Source: Candidatus Curtissbacteria bacterium (GTDB lineage: Bacteria; Patescibacteriota; Microgenomatia; Curtissbacterales; GWA2-41-24). From it: a stretch of DNA of 36,866 nucleotides. The DNA lies in NCBI GenBank assembly GCA_030688205.1, contig JAUYIQ010000059.1:1-36866 (forward strand). Direction: 5' to 3'. Of this stretch, positions 23,110 to 30,131 are shown piece after piece (position 1 is the stretch's first letter; each line of letters opens with the position of its first letter). A program made the translations under genes and the position numbers. The notes under the pieces were generated by a model. That model was not told the DNA's origin. It saw only the letters and a list, made by a program, of their open reading frames with translations, and ran no database searches.

Positions 23110-24402
23110 ATGTCACAAGTCCGCGTTAGAATAGCCCCGTCACCAACAGGCATTCCCCACATAGGGAATACCAGGACTGTACTTTTCAATTGGTTGTATG
23201 CCAGAAAGAACAATGGCAAGTTCGTTGTAAGGATAGAAGACACGGATCGCAAGCGACAAGTCGCCGGGGCGCAAGACAAAATTCTGGAAATTCTTGAGTT
23301 TTTAGGTCTCTTGTGGGACGAAGGTCCCGAAAAAGGAGGAAATTTCAGTCCATACGTTCAATCCGAAAGAAAAGAGCTTTACAAAAAATATGCAGACGAA
23401 CTTATTGAAAAAGGATTGGCATACGAAGATGAAGGAGCAATAAGGTTTAAAGTCGAAAAAGGAAAAACTTGGAGTTGGCAGGATTTAATTCACGGTGAAA
23501 TTTCTTTTAAATCAGATGTTATCGAAGATTTCGTAATTATGAAATCAGACGGCTTCCCAACTTATCACTTGGGTGTTGTCGTCGATGATCATTTAATGGA
23601 AATTTCAGACGTTCTTCGTGGTGACGAATGGATTTCTTCAACACCGAAGCATTTAATGATTTTTGATGCCTTAGGCTGGAAACCGCCCAAATTCGGCCAC
23701 TTGCCTGTAATAGTCGGTCCGGATAAATCAAAGCTTTCAAAAAGGCACGGAGCAAAATCCGTTCTCGACTATCGCGACGAAGGATATTTACCGGAAGCAC
23801 TAATCAATTTTATGGCTCTTCTCGGATGGTCTGCCCCACCGGAGGTTGCCAGAGGCAAAACAGGGGATAAGGAAAAAGAATTGTTTTCCCTCCAGGAATT
23901 GACTGAAATTTTTTCGATAGACCGCATAAACACAACCAACCCCGTTTTTAATTTAGAAAAATTAAACTGGTTTAATAAAAAATATCTGCAAACCTTACCC
24001 GTCAAAAACTTAAAAGAAAAAATCAAACAGTTTTCAAAAAAAGCCAAAACTTTAGACGACGACAGGTTAACGAAAATCATAAGTCTTGTTCGGGACAGGA
24101 TAACAACACTTACAGACTTCGATAAATATTCCGCGATTTTCTTTGAGAAAGGCAAAGAGAAAGCTCCTGAAAAATCAAAAGTCGAAAACGCAAAACAGGC
24201 AATTGAATCGATAACCGACTGGGATGAAGAGTCTATTAGTCAACTTCTGGACAAATGGATCGAAGAAAAAAATCTACAGGCGGGAGATTTCAAAAACACC
24301 TTAAGGCTTTCAGTTTTTGCGGATAATACCCCACCTATTTATCAATCACTTGCAGTTTTATCTAAAGAGGAAGTTTTAAAAAGAATTCAAGACGCCCTAT
24401 AA
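23110..24402 (+). CDS. gltX: Glutamyl-tRNA synthetase (GluRS)
   Basis: This 430-residue class I synthetase has the HIGH-type motif PSPTGIPHIGNTRT (about 9-22) and the KMSKS-type motif KLSKRHGAKS (about 208-217), with the GluRS-specific RIEDTD and STPKHLMIFDALGW. It is shorter than typical bacterial GluRS (about 470), mainly in the C-terminal anticodon-binding region. tRNA-Gln(CTG) lies 51 nt downstream in the same direction. Many candidate-phyla bacteria lack GlnRS and make Gln-tRNA via GluRS plus GatCAB. The pairing suggests a non-discriminating GluRS here; that is inference. Confidence 0.95.
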   Translation: MSQVRVRIAPSPTGIPHIGNTRTVLFNWLYARKNNGKFVVRIEDTDRKRQVAGAQDKILEILEFLGLLWDEGPEKGGNFSPYVQSERKELYKKYADELIEKGLAYEDEGAIRFKVEKGKTWSWQDLIHGEISFKSDVIEDFVIMKSDGFPTYHLGVVVDDHLMEISDVLRGDEWISSTPKHLMIFDALGWKPPKFGHLPVIVGPDKSKLSKRHGAKSVLDYRDEGYLPEALINFMALLGWSAPPEVARGKTGDKEKELFSLQELTEIFSIDRINTTNPVFNLEKLNWFNKKYLQTLPVKNLKEKIKQFSKKAKTLDDDRLTKIISLVRDRITTLTDFDKYSAIFFEKGKEKAPEKSKVENAKQAIESITDWDEESISQLLDKWIEEKNLQAGDFKNTLRLSVFADNTPPIYQSLAVLSKEEVLKRIQDAL

Positions 24403-24435
24403 GCTGCCCTCGAAGCTGTTTTCGAAGCTAAGAAA

Positions 24436-24444
24436 TGATAAAAT
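24436..24444 (+). promoter_or_regulatory. Extended -10 for tRNA-Gln
   Basis: TGA-TAAAAT (box 24439-24444) ends 9 nt before the first tRNA base, predicting a primary transcript with almost no 5' leader. Confidence 0.5.
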
Positions 24445-24453
24445 AATATGCAT

Positions 24454-24524
24454 TGCGGGATCGTCTAACGGTAGGACAACGGCCTCTGAAGCCGTTTATT
24501 TAGGTTCAAATCCTAATCCCGCAG
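24454..24524 (+). tRNA. tRNA-Gln (anticodon CTG)
   Basis: A complete cloverleaf folds by hand. The acceptor is TGCGGGA (24454-24460) with TCCCGCA (24517-24523). The D-arm is GTC/GAC with loop TAACGGTAG. The anticodon stem ACGGC/GCCGT has loop CTCTGAA, and CTG is at 24486-24488. A 4 nt variable region is followed by the T-arm TTAGG/CCTAA with loop TTCAAAT. The discriminator is G at 24524 and CCA is not encoded, so the Cca enzyme must add it. It reads CAG codons. The gene lies just downstream of gltX. Confidence 0.93.
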
Positions 24525-24686
24525 CAAATTTTTGTGACCGAAGGTTACCAAAATTTGCTGGGATTGTTGATTTAAGCTTCTTTAAGTTCACTATTTCGGA
24601 ACACTATTGAAACGACGATTTCAATAGTAGTGTAGAAATACAATGGATCTGCATTTGCAGATCATAAATCCTAATCCCGCAGCAAA
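24508..24686. repeat. Direct-repeat-bounded element at the tRNA-Gln 3' end (candidate att-site remnant)
   Basis: The last 17 bases of the tRNA plus CAAA (24508-24528) are repeated exactly, 21 of 21, at 24666-24686. The 137 bp between holds several hairpins: one overlapping the tRNA end (24515-24565), ACTATTGAAA/TTTCAATAGT with loop CGACGA (24603-24628), and a GATCTGCA/TGCAGATC palindrome (about 24647-24664). Duplication of a tRNA 3' end is the classic footprint of a tyrosine-recombinase integration. No integrase is present, so this would be a collapsed or very small element. Confidence 0.6.
24515..24565 (+). repeat. Long hairpin overlapping the tRNA-Gln acceptor end
   Basis: Bases 24515-24539 (AATCCCGCAGC...GACC) pair with 24543-24565 (GGTTACC...GGGATT) around a GAA loop: about 21 pairs with a 2 nt GC bulge, one mismatch and one G-T pair. 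The 5' arm includes most of the tRNA acceptor 3' strand. No T-run follows. Confidence 0.65.
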
Positions 24687-24762
24687 ATTTTATAGCCTCA
24701 ATTTTTATAATCTAGAAAATGGTAGAACGAAGCGGTGAGAGTATCTTTCTAACTTTGAATAG

Positions 24763-26352
24763 TTATAAATTAGCTTCTTTGGGAATTTTATAGAACCCAT
24801 TCTCGAAATCCCTCCACTGTTTTGCTGTGCGCTTGTGAATTTCTGAGGTTTTGATGTAACCATTAGTAAGACCACCGTCGTATCTTTGAATCCTTGTGTA
24901 CTCACGAACTAAATATGGTTCTAACAGCCTAAAATAAAGTCCTCCTTCTGGAAAGTAGACAAAGGTTGGAGGATTATACATCATTAACTCAATTAAGTTC
25001 CTTTTTGATTCTTCCGATTTATAGGACCAATTTAAATATGCATTCTGTTTTCCAGCGAGAGGCAGATCAGAGGTAATATTAAATAGACCTTCAAGTTCAC
25101 CAGCAAGAAGCTTGTCGCCTTCTTGTTTAAGAGTTTTGAATGCTGTTGATAACGATTGTATATCACCGTATTGGATAAAATGTTCTTCATTTTTATCCTT
25201 ACTTTCTCTCCACCATGCAGTGTTGAAAAATAATGCTACTGCAATCAACGTCCCACTTAAAGCCATAAAGACAATCTTTTTCTTAGGTTTATTCCCAATT
25301 TTTTCAATTGCTAGCTTTAAGAGGATTACAGATATTATTGTAAAAGCCCCTAGATGAGGTAACACATGGAATGCAGTATAAAAACCCACATCTATTTTAG
25401 GAATTCTGAGATTCAAGAGCATTAATAATGTGTATAAAAATGCTACCTTTAGAATAAATGGTTTCTTTTTGTTGCTTGTTAAAATTGCACATATTGAAAT
25501 TGCGGATAAAACTATTAAAAACAAGTAGTATTTTGCGACAGGGCCAGAATGATTAAGTAAACTCTGGAATGGATAGATTAATATTGCGAAATGTGATCTG
25601 AAACCCTGCGTTCCCGCTTCATAAGGAAGAAAGTATCTAATATTATCTAGAACTGTGTTATGAAACCAACCTTTAAAATCTATAAAGACAAACATTAATA
25701 TTGTTGGAACCAACACAGACAATAAAACTAGTTTTCTGTCTTCGGGCTTTGCGTGATATAAATAAACGATAGAAGCAAGTGCAAGAAATGGAACAGAGGG
25801 CAACAGACTGAACGCGATTAAGAAAATACATAGTCCAAAGATTATTGGCTCAATTTTTTTAAACAATTGTTTATTTTGCTGTTTTTTCCAAAAAATAACT
25901 TCTGCAGTGTTACCCATAATAAACATAGTTGGATAAAGAGCGATGCTTTCTGCGAGCAGATGATAACCGAACAGCCAAAATGTCACGGTTTCTGTAAGTA
26001 GTACTGAAACCAAACCTAACATGCGAAATTTAATAACTAAAATAAACGCACCAATAAATGATATAACCAGCATGAATTGCCTTACTCTTTCAATAAGCAT
26101 AAAAAGATTTGGAGGGTCCACAGTTTTGAAAAATAAAAAAGAAGCAATTATTGGTATTGGTTGATGGTTCGTTGAAATATCCGTATATAGTTTACTTCCG
26201 TGGTTTGCCATCATCCACCCAGGCGTAAGATGCTCTGACTCGTCACCAAACCTGAATGACTGAGTGTGCTTTCTTAGGTTAGTAAATTGCGCAACGAAAA
26301 ATAGTGATAAAATAATTAATAAGAAAGCGTAAAATTTTTTTTGGGAGAACAT
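24763..26352 (-). CDS. GT-C type membrane glycosyltransferase (PMT_2/ArnT-like)
   Basis: This 529-residue protein has about 10-11 membrane helices in the first ~360 residues, then a soluble extracytoplasmic C-terminal domain. The first outside loop has the acidic GT-C signature region FGDESEHLTPGWMMAN (about 35-50) followed by LYTDISTNHQP, as in PMT_2/GT39-like enzymes. These use polyprenyl-phosphate sugars. The acceptor here is unknown: a surface glycan or protein. The gene is somewhat richer in A/T than its neighbours and lies next to the duplicated tRNA tail, so horizontal gain is possible. The start ATG 26352 has TACAAT 7 nt upstream. Confidence 0.8.
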   Translation of the reverse strand: MFSQKKFYAFLLIILSLFFVAQFTNLRKHTQSFRFGDESEHLTPGWMMANHGSKLYTDISTNHQPIPIIASFLFFKTVDPPNLFMLIERVRQFMLVISFIGAFILVIKFRMLGLVSVLLTETVTFWLFGYHLLAESIALYPTMFIMGNTAEVIFWKKQQNKQLFKKIEPIIFGLCIFLIAFSLLPSVPFLALASIVYLYHAKPEDRKLVLLSVLVPTILMFVFIDFKGWFHNTVLDNIRYFLPYEAGTQGFRSHFAILIYPFQSLLNHSGPVAKYYLFLIVLSAISICAILTSNKKKPFILKVAFLYTLLMLLNLRIPKIDVGFYTAFHVLPHLGAFTIISVILLKLAIEKIGNKPKKKIVFMALSGTLIAVALFFNTAWWRESKDKNEEHFIQYGDIQSLSTAFKTLKQEGDKLLAGELEGLFNITSDLPLAGKQNAYLNWSYKSEESKRNLIELMMYNPPTFVYFPEGGLYFRLLEPYLVREYTRIQRYDGGLTNGYIKTSEIHKRTAKQWRDFENGFYKIPKEANL

Positions 26353-26359
26353 CGTATTA

Positions 26360-26365
26360 ATTGTA
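26360..26365 (-). promoter_or_regulatory. -10 box for the glycosyltransferase
   Basis: Minus-strand TACAAT ends 7 nt before ATG 26352. The only -35 candidate, TTATAA, is poor. Confidence 0.45.
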
Positions 26366-26436
26366 GCAATAACTCTGATTTTTTATAAACTAATTCAGGA
26401 AATTTAACTTGCTCATACCAATCAAAAGTTCACTTC

Positions 26437-26451
26437 TCCGGCTTCGCCGGA
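26437..26451. repeat. Short GC-rich palindrome between divergent genes
   Basis: TCCGGC-TTC-GCCGGA, a perfect 6 bp stem with a 3 nt loop, in an otherwise AT-rich 154 bp spacer. No U-tract follows. It may be a dispersed small repeat; nothing else is evident in the spacer apart from the flanking promoters. Confidence 0.5.
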
Positions 26452-26487
26452 TCAGTGTAAACAGAAATCATCCACTACTGCTAGCTT

Positions 26488-26496
26488 TGATATACT
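26488..26496 (+). promoter_or_regulatory. Extended -10 for the phosphodiester glycosidase gene
   Basis: TGA-TATACT (box 26491-26496) ends 10 nt before ATG 26507. Confidence 0.5.
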
Positions 26497-26506
26497 GGAA
26501 TAGTAA

Positions 26507-27424
26507 ATGCCTGCTCTATTGCCGATACTCCTAGCTATTATCGTTTCAATTCTAAGCCTTGGCTCGATTCTTCTGAATACCGTCAAAAGCCAAATCACAA
26601 ACGAGCCCGAAGCTCAAGTTTCACCAAGTGCGGAAATTTTACCATCGCCAACACTTACTCCTACGCCACTTCCTTCGTCTCCTCCTTCGTCGGAGCAAGC
26701 AGTGCAAGCAACCCCGACGCCATCAGCCGCACCATCGCCTAAACCGTCAGTGTCTCCCAGTCCAAAACCTGCATCCTCAACAGGTCAAACAACAAATACA
26801 GGTTCTTACACAGTTTTAACCTATGATTTAGGATCAACGACAGTCGTTACCGACACAGCTATTGACGGTGATTGTGCAAGTGATTGCGCCACAAAATCTC
26901 TAGCGGATTACATTTCAACAAATGGTGGAAGAGCCGGCATGAACGGGACATACTTTTGTCCTCCCGATTACTCTTCGTGTGCAGGGAAAGTAAACACCTT
27001 TGATTTTCCTGTCTGGAACAACCGGAATAAAAAATGGATAAACGCCGATAAATTATTCTGGAATGGCAGGGGAATGATGGTATTCCGTTCGGGATCAGCC
27101 CAGTTTCATGCCTGTGCATCCTGCGCTGGAGCACCATCAGACATAACCGGCGGCATTGTTAATTATCCACCCCTTCTTTCCGGTGGAAATGTTTTAGTTA
27201 GTGACGGCGGCAAAGGGACCAGAAGCGGAATCGGCTACGGCGGCGGAAAGCTTTTTCTTGTTGTTGCCAGAAGTGCCAGCTACATGGATCTTGCCAATAT
27301 TTTTAAATCTCTTGGTGCAATCGATGCACTCAACCTGGATGGCGGAGGCTCAGTTGCTCTTTATGACGGCGGCTACAAAGTCGGCCCCGGCCGTTCTCTC
27401 CCAAATGCTGTAATAATCAAATAG
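26507..27424 (+). CDS. Membrane-anchored phosphodiester glycosidase (NAGPA-domain) family protein
   Basis: This 305-residue protein has an N-terminal signal anchor (about 3-24), a Pro/Ser/Thr-rich linker (about 38-100) and a NAGPA-type domain (about 103-305). Family features are GGRAGMNGTYF near the domain start, PPLLSGGNVLVSDGG, TRSGIGYGGGKLFLVVA and the closing ALNLDGGGSVALYDGG. In animals the family uncovers mannose-6-phosphate; bacterial members act on phosphodiester-linked sugars of cell-wall or secreted polymers. Cysteine pairs (CASDC, CPPDYSSC, CASC) suggest disulphides outside the cell. The end overlaps the convergent cyclo-ligase gene by 8 nt. Confidence 0.85.
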   Translation: MPALLPILLAIIVSILSLGSILLNTVKSQITNEPEAQVSPSAEILPSPTLTPTPLPSSPPSSEQAVQATPTPSAAPSPKPSVSPSPKPASSTGQTTNTGSYTVLTYDLGSTTVVTDTAIDGDCASDCATKSLADYISTNGGRAGMNGTYFCPPDYSSCAGKVNTFDFPVWNNRNKKWINADKLFWNGRGMMVFRSGSAQFHACASCAGAPSDITGGIVNYPPLLSGGNVLVSDGGKGTRSGIGYGGGKLFLVVARSASYMDLANIFKSLGAIDALNLDGGGSVALYDGGYKVGPGRSLPNAVIIK

Positions 27425-27989
27425 AATTAATCGTTTCATTTTCCGTAATTACCATGTCCATCGCAAGGTCATGCGCTTCTTTTGGCAAACTATCCGTTAT
27501 CTGAAAATCATAAGCAAGACCGATTTTAATCGCATCTGAATCGGATAAAAGTTTATCGTAAACGCCTTTCCCGTATCCAAGTCTTACACCTTTTCTGTCG
27601 AATGCAATTCCGGGGACAATTGCAACGTTAATTTCATAAGGCTTGATATATTTCCCGCTTGTCGGCTGTGGTATGCCGGCCGGCCCTTCTTCTAGATTAT
27701 CCCACCTCCTAAATTCACAAAATACATACCCAACCCGGGAATCAAATTTCGGCAAGAAAACTCGTTTACCCAAAGATATTAATAAATCTATGATTTTGCC
27801 GGTTTCAACCTCATTTTTTATTGCAACATAGGCGCAAACGATACCTACATTCTTGATTGCTTCCAATTCAAGAACTTTTTCCAAAATCGACAAACTTTTT
27901 TGTCTAACTTCCGTCCTTGACAATTCTAATCTTTTGTCAAGCAGTTGCTCTCGGATCTCCCGTTTTTTAGTAGTTTGTGTTCCCTGCAT
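27417..27989 (-). CDS. 5-formyltetrahydrofolate cyclo-ligase
   Basis: This 190-residue protein has the MTHFS family pattern: an N-terminal helix KKREIREQLLDKR, VCAYVAIKNEVETGKII, GKRVFLPKF, and the signature VPGIAFDRKGVRLGYGKGVYDKLL (about 129-152) that binds ATP and folate. The enzyme converts 5-formyl-THF to 5,10-methenyl-THF, returning folate to one-carbon metabolism. Length is normal. It is divergent from the SGNH hydrolase with an 18 bp spacer. Confidence 0.92.
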   Translation of the reverse strand: MQGTQTTKKREIREQLLDKRLELSRTEVRQKSLSILEKVLELEAIKNVGIVCAYVAIKNEVETGKIIDLLISLGKRVFLPKFDSRVGYVFCEFRRWDNLEEGPAGIPQPTSGKYIKPYEINVAIVPGIAFDRKGVRLGYGKGVYDKLLSDSDAIKIGLAYDFQITDSLPKEAHDLAMDMVITENETINSI

Positions 27990-27990
27990 G

Positions 27991-28004
27991 TGATAATCTT
28001 ATCA
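27991..28004. promoter_or_regulatory. Palindromic interleaved -10 boxes, cyclo-ligase and SGNH gene
   Basis: TGATAA-TC-TTATCA forms a near-palindrome. Plus strand TGT-GATAAT (box 27992-27997) ends 10 nt before ATG 28008. Minus strand TGA-TAAGAT (box 27996-28001) ends 6 nt before the opposite ATG. Both have extended -10 TGN. Confidence 0.6.
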
Positions 28005-28007
28005 TTA

Positions 28008-29099
28008 ATGTTTTTGAAAAACTTAGAGCTCTCCAGTCCGTTTTTTGGTCATCTTTTTTATTTCACCCGCGATTTCTCAATGTATTTAATTCTGGTTGTG
28101 GTTTCTTTTGTATTTTTGATTTATTCAGCATTCAAAATACAAAAGCAAAAAATTTCTGAAAAAAGAAAAAAAATTCTAACGGCCTTTGCGTTTACAATTT
28201 TCGCAATTATTTTTACATTCACCGCCTTTGAATCTTACTTTCGATATAGATATGACGTTTCCGACGGTCTCGGATTTTTAAAAGTTAGCAAAAAATGGGA
28301 TGCAAGACATGTTGTTTTAAACAATGAATTTTCAAGAGATAGAAATTTTGAACAGGAAAAACAAGAAGGAGTAACAAGAATCGGTGTTCTGGGTGATTCA
28401 ATTGCCGCGGGCGGCGGAATCGAAAACATCACAAATCGATTTTCAAATATTCTGGAGGCGAAATTAAGAGAAACCGGCAAAAAAGTCGAAGTTTACAACT
28501 TAGGCAGACCCGGTTATGACACAAGTTCGGAAATTTTAGTCTACGACGAAATGAAACAATACAACTTCGATATTATAGTTTGGGAATATTTTGTAAATGA
28601 TGTACAACCGGGTTTTAAAAGTTCAGGCACGCCAATTATAGAAAATAGTAGCAAAAAAAGTAAGCTTGTCGCCTTTATTTCCGATCGCTCATACTTTTTT
28701 GATTTCATGTACTGGCGGCTTTCATCAAAATATCAAAAAACATTCCAGGCGCTTAGAATTGCAGACATTGCTCAATATAAGAATGAACCGGTATTGAATC
28801 AACATTATCAGGATATAAAAACACTTTTGGAAAAAATGAAGGAGCAAAACTCGAAAGTTGTAGTTATTATGTTCCCCTCCAATATATTGCTAGGGCCCGA
28901 CTACCCAACATATATTCATGAGATGATGGGTAAATACTTCAGAGATAATGGTGCCCAGTTTTATGATTTATTACAGGATCTGAAAGACAAAGACGGAAAA
29001 ACACTAATAGCCAGCAAATTTGATCCTCATCCTAATGAAATCGTTCACGAAATTGCAGGCGAAAAACTCTACGAGTTGCTACTGCCCACGATTAAGTAA
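28008..29099 (+). CDS. Membrane-anchored SGNH/GDSL hydrolase-like protein
   Basis: From ATG 28008 this is a 363-residue protein with two N-terminal membrane helices (about 22-42 and 52-74) and an SGNH domain. Block I is GVLGDSIAAGGGIE (nucleophile Ser), an Asn-containing block is VWEYFVNDVQPGF, and the DxxH-type block is FDPHPN near the end. Such proteins are esterases or O-acyltransferases of cell-surface polymers; the substrate is unknown. ATG 28008 is preferred over upstream starts because it follows the promoter and those would lie in the divergent cyclo-ligase gene. It abuts the next, convergent gene with no gap. Confidence 0.82.
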   Translation: MFLKNLELSSPFFGHLFYFTRDFSMYLILVVVSFVFLIYSAFKIQKQKISEKRKKILTAFAFTIFAIIFTFTAFESYFRYRYDVSDGLGFLKVSKKWDARHVVLNNEFSRDRNFEQEKQEGVTRIGVLGDSIAAGGGIENITNRFSNILEAKLRETGKKVEVYNLGRPGYDTSSEILVYDEMKQYNFDIIVWEYFVNDVQPGFKSSGTPIIENSSKKSKLVAFISDRSYFFDFMYWRLSSKYQKTFQALRIADIAQYKNEPVLNQHYQDIKTLLEKMKEQNSKVVVIMFPSNILLGPDYPTYIHEMMGKYFRDNGAQFYDLLQDLKDKDGKTLIASKFDPHPNEIVHEIAGEKLYELLLPTIK

Positions 29100-29507
29100 T
29101 TACTTGCGGGGAACTGTTTTGTAAACAGCCCACTGGCCTAAAGTTAAAAGCCCTCCCACTAAAACGGCATAAAGGACACTGGAAATACCCATGCCCAGAA
29201 CTGAAGCGAATAATTTAAGAACCCAAACGATAACTACATTCACAACAAAATATATAAGGCCGTTCAGGTTTTCCTCTTTTAGCTTCAGTGACTTTAAACT
29301 TCTCTTAATGTTGCTTTTGGCGATAATTGGCTCAACAATATATGTTAAGAGGACAACGATAAGCCCCACCACAACAGCAGCAAACGGTCCACTTATATCT
29401 TTATTGCCTAAAACTACGTTTCCTTTGAAAATAGCAGCTGCAACAACAAGAACAAATGCATTTGCTACCCAGTACCCCAAGAAGCCTACTAACTTTCTCT
29501 GTTCCAC
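29100..29507 (-). CDS. Small four-helix membrane protein, unknown
   Basis: This 135-residue protein has four clear membrane helices (about 8-28, 40-60, 85-105, 108-126) with a basic loop SNIKRSLKSLKLKEENLN between helices 2 and 3. The fold is holin-like or typical of small envelope proteins, but I assign no family. The start is GTG 29507, supported by a strong Shine-Dalgarno (GAGGGGGTGAT) 3-5 nt upstream. The Shine-Dalgarno contrasts with most neighbours. It is convergent with the SGNH gene with no spacer. Confidence 0.7.
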   Translation of the reverse strand: MEQRKLVGFLGYWVANAFVLVVAAAIFKGNVVLGNKDISGPFAAVVVGLIVVLLTYIVEPIIAKSNIKRSLKSLKLKEENLNGLIYFVVNVVIVWVLKLFASVLGMGISSVLYAVLVGGLLTLGQWAVYKTVPRK

Positions 29508-29510
29508 AAA

Positions 29511-29522
29511 ATCACCCCCTCT
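29511..29522 (-). promoter_or_regulatory. Strong Shine-Dalgarno fixing the GTG start
   Basis: Minus-strand AGAGGGGGTGAT just before GTG 29507. One of four clear Shine-Dalgarno sites in the window. Confidence 0.7.
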
Positions 29523-29610
29523 AAGGCTAGAATAGACCCAGAAACATACTTAGTCAATGGGATCATAGCTTGTTTGACTTTAACAATAGATTCAGATAAG
29601 CTAGTGCTAG

Positions 29611-29913
29611 ATGGTCTCCCAAGATCAAGTTTTAGATAAACTTCGAGAATGCATTGATCCCGAGCTTGGAATAAATATCATAGATTTAGGCTTGGTTTAC
29701 AGCATAGACATCGAAAGTGCCAGAATCAATGTTTTAATGACCTTGACTACTCCGGGTTGCCCCCTGGATTCCTACTTTGTTCAGGACATTACTTCAAAGC
29801 TCAAAAAACTTAAAGGTATATCTGATGTTTCAATAGAACTCACATTCGAACCGCCCTGGACTCCCATTAAAATGTCTCAGGAGTCAAAAGACCTCCTCGG
29901 TTTCGTCAATTAA
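29611..29913 (+). CDS. MIP18/SufT-like (DUF59) Fe-S assembly protein
   Basis: This 100-residue protein has full domain length: IDPELGINIIDLGLVY, then VLMTLTTPGCPLDSYF with the conserved Cys, and a final ELTFEPPWTPIKMS. DUF59 proteins act in iron-sulphur cluster maturation or metal-dependent assembly (SufT, PaaD). No suf genes are next to it. It lies 218 nt upstream of nrdR and may be a separate unit. A weak TTGACT (29574-29579) with TAAGCT 17 nt on is the only promoter candidate. A short CCCT/AGGG hairpin follows the stop. Confidence 0.88.
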   Translation: MVSQDQVLDKLRECIDPELGINIIDLGLVYSIDIESARINVLMTLTTPGCPLDSYFVQDITSKLKKLKGISDVSIELTFEPPWTPIKMSQESKDLLGFVN

Positions 29914-29987
29914 CTTCACCCTCGTAGGGGTTGAATTCGGGTTTTCTTCGGAGTAGAATATAAAAAGGCTCATATAATTTTTGGGTA

Positions 29988-30017
29988 TTGACAAGGTCTA
30001 TATCTAGTGTCTAATCT
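29988..30017 (+). promoter_or_regulatory. nrdR-nrdJ promoter
   Basis: Perfect -35 TTGACA (29988-29993), 18 nt spacer, TAATCT (30012-30017). Transcription would start about 30024, giving a ~108 nt leader, the longest evident in the window. Confidence 0.65.
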
Positions 30018-30042
30018 GGAATTAGACCACAATATATTGTGC
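29995..30042 (+). promoter_or_regulatory. Pair of NrdR boxes
   Basis: Box 2 (30027-30042) has the perfect palindrome CACAATATATTGTG and fits the NrdR consensus ACACwATATATwGTGT. Box 1 (29995-30010, GGTCTATATCTAGTGT) matches it at about 11 of 16 positions and fills the space between -35 and -10. They are 32 bp apart, about three helical turns, the usual spacing. NrdR binding would block the promoter, so the operon is autorepressed. Box assignment is from known consensus. Confidence 0.8.
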
Positions 30043-30082
30043 TTTTGACAAGTTTGTGAAACACAAGTCTGCAGTCAAAAGC
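30041..30082 (+). repeat. Perfect 9 bp leader hairpin upstream of nrdR
   Basis: GCTTTTGAC (30041-30049) pairs with GTCAAAAGC (30074-30082). An inner TTGTG-AAA-CACAA hairpin (30054-30066) sits inside. It lies in the predicted 5' leader, 49 nt before the nrdR start, overlapping the last bases of NrdR box 2. Confidence 0.65.
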
Positions 30083-30131
30083 GAATTTCAAATAAGGGCA
30101 GTATAAGTAAAAAAAGACTGATATTGAACAA

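Noticed and set aside
24666..24686. Second tRNA-Gln gene
   Set aside because: Only the T-stem/acceptor 3' portion is repeated; there is no D-arm or anticodon arm before it.
24719..24793. 24-codon frame with TATAAT 7 nt before its ATG, next to the duplicated tRNA tail
   Set aside because: The spacing fits the leaderless pattern, but the peptide is very short, has no recognisable feature and overlaps the 3' end of the glycosyltransferase on the other strand.
30018..30131. Cobalamin riboswitch ahead of the B12-dependent RNR
   Set aside because: The leader is too short and I see no B12-box-like sequence; the structure is a simple hairpin.
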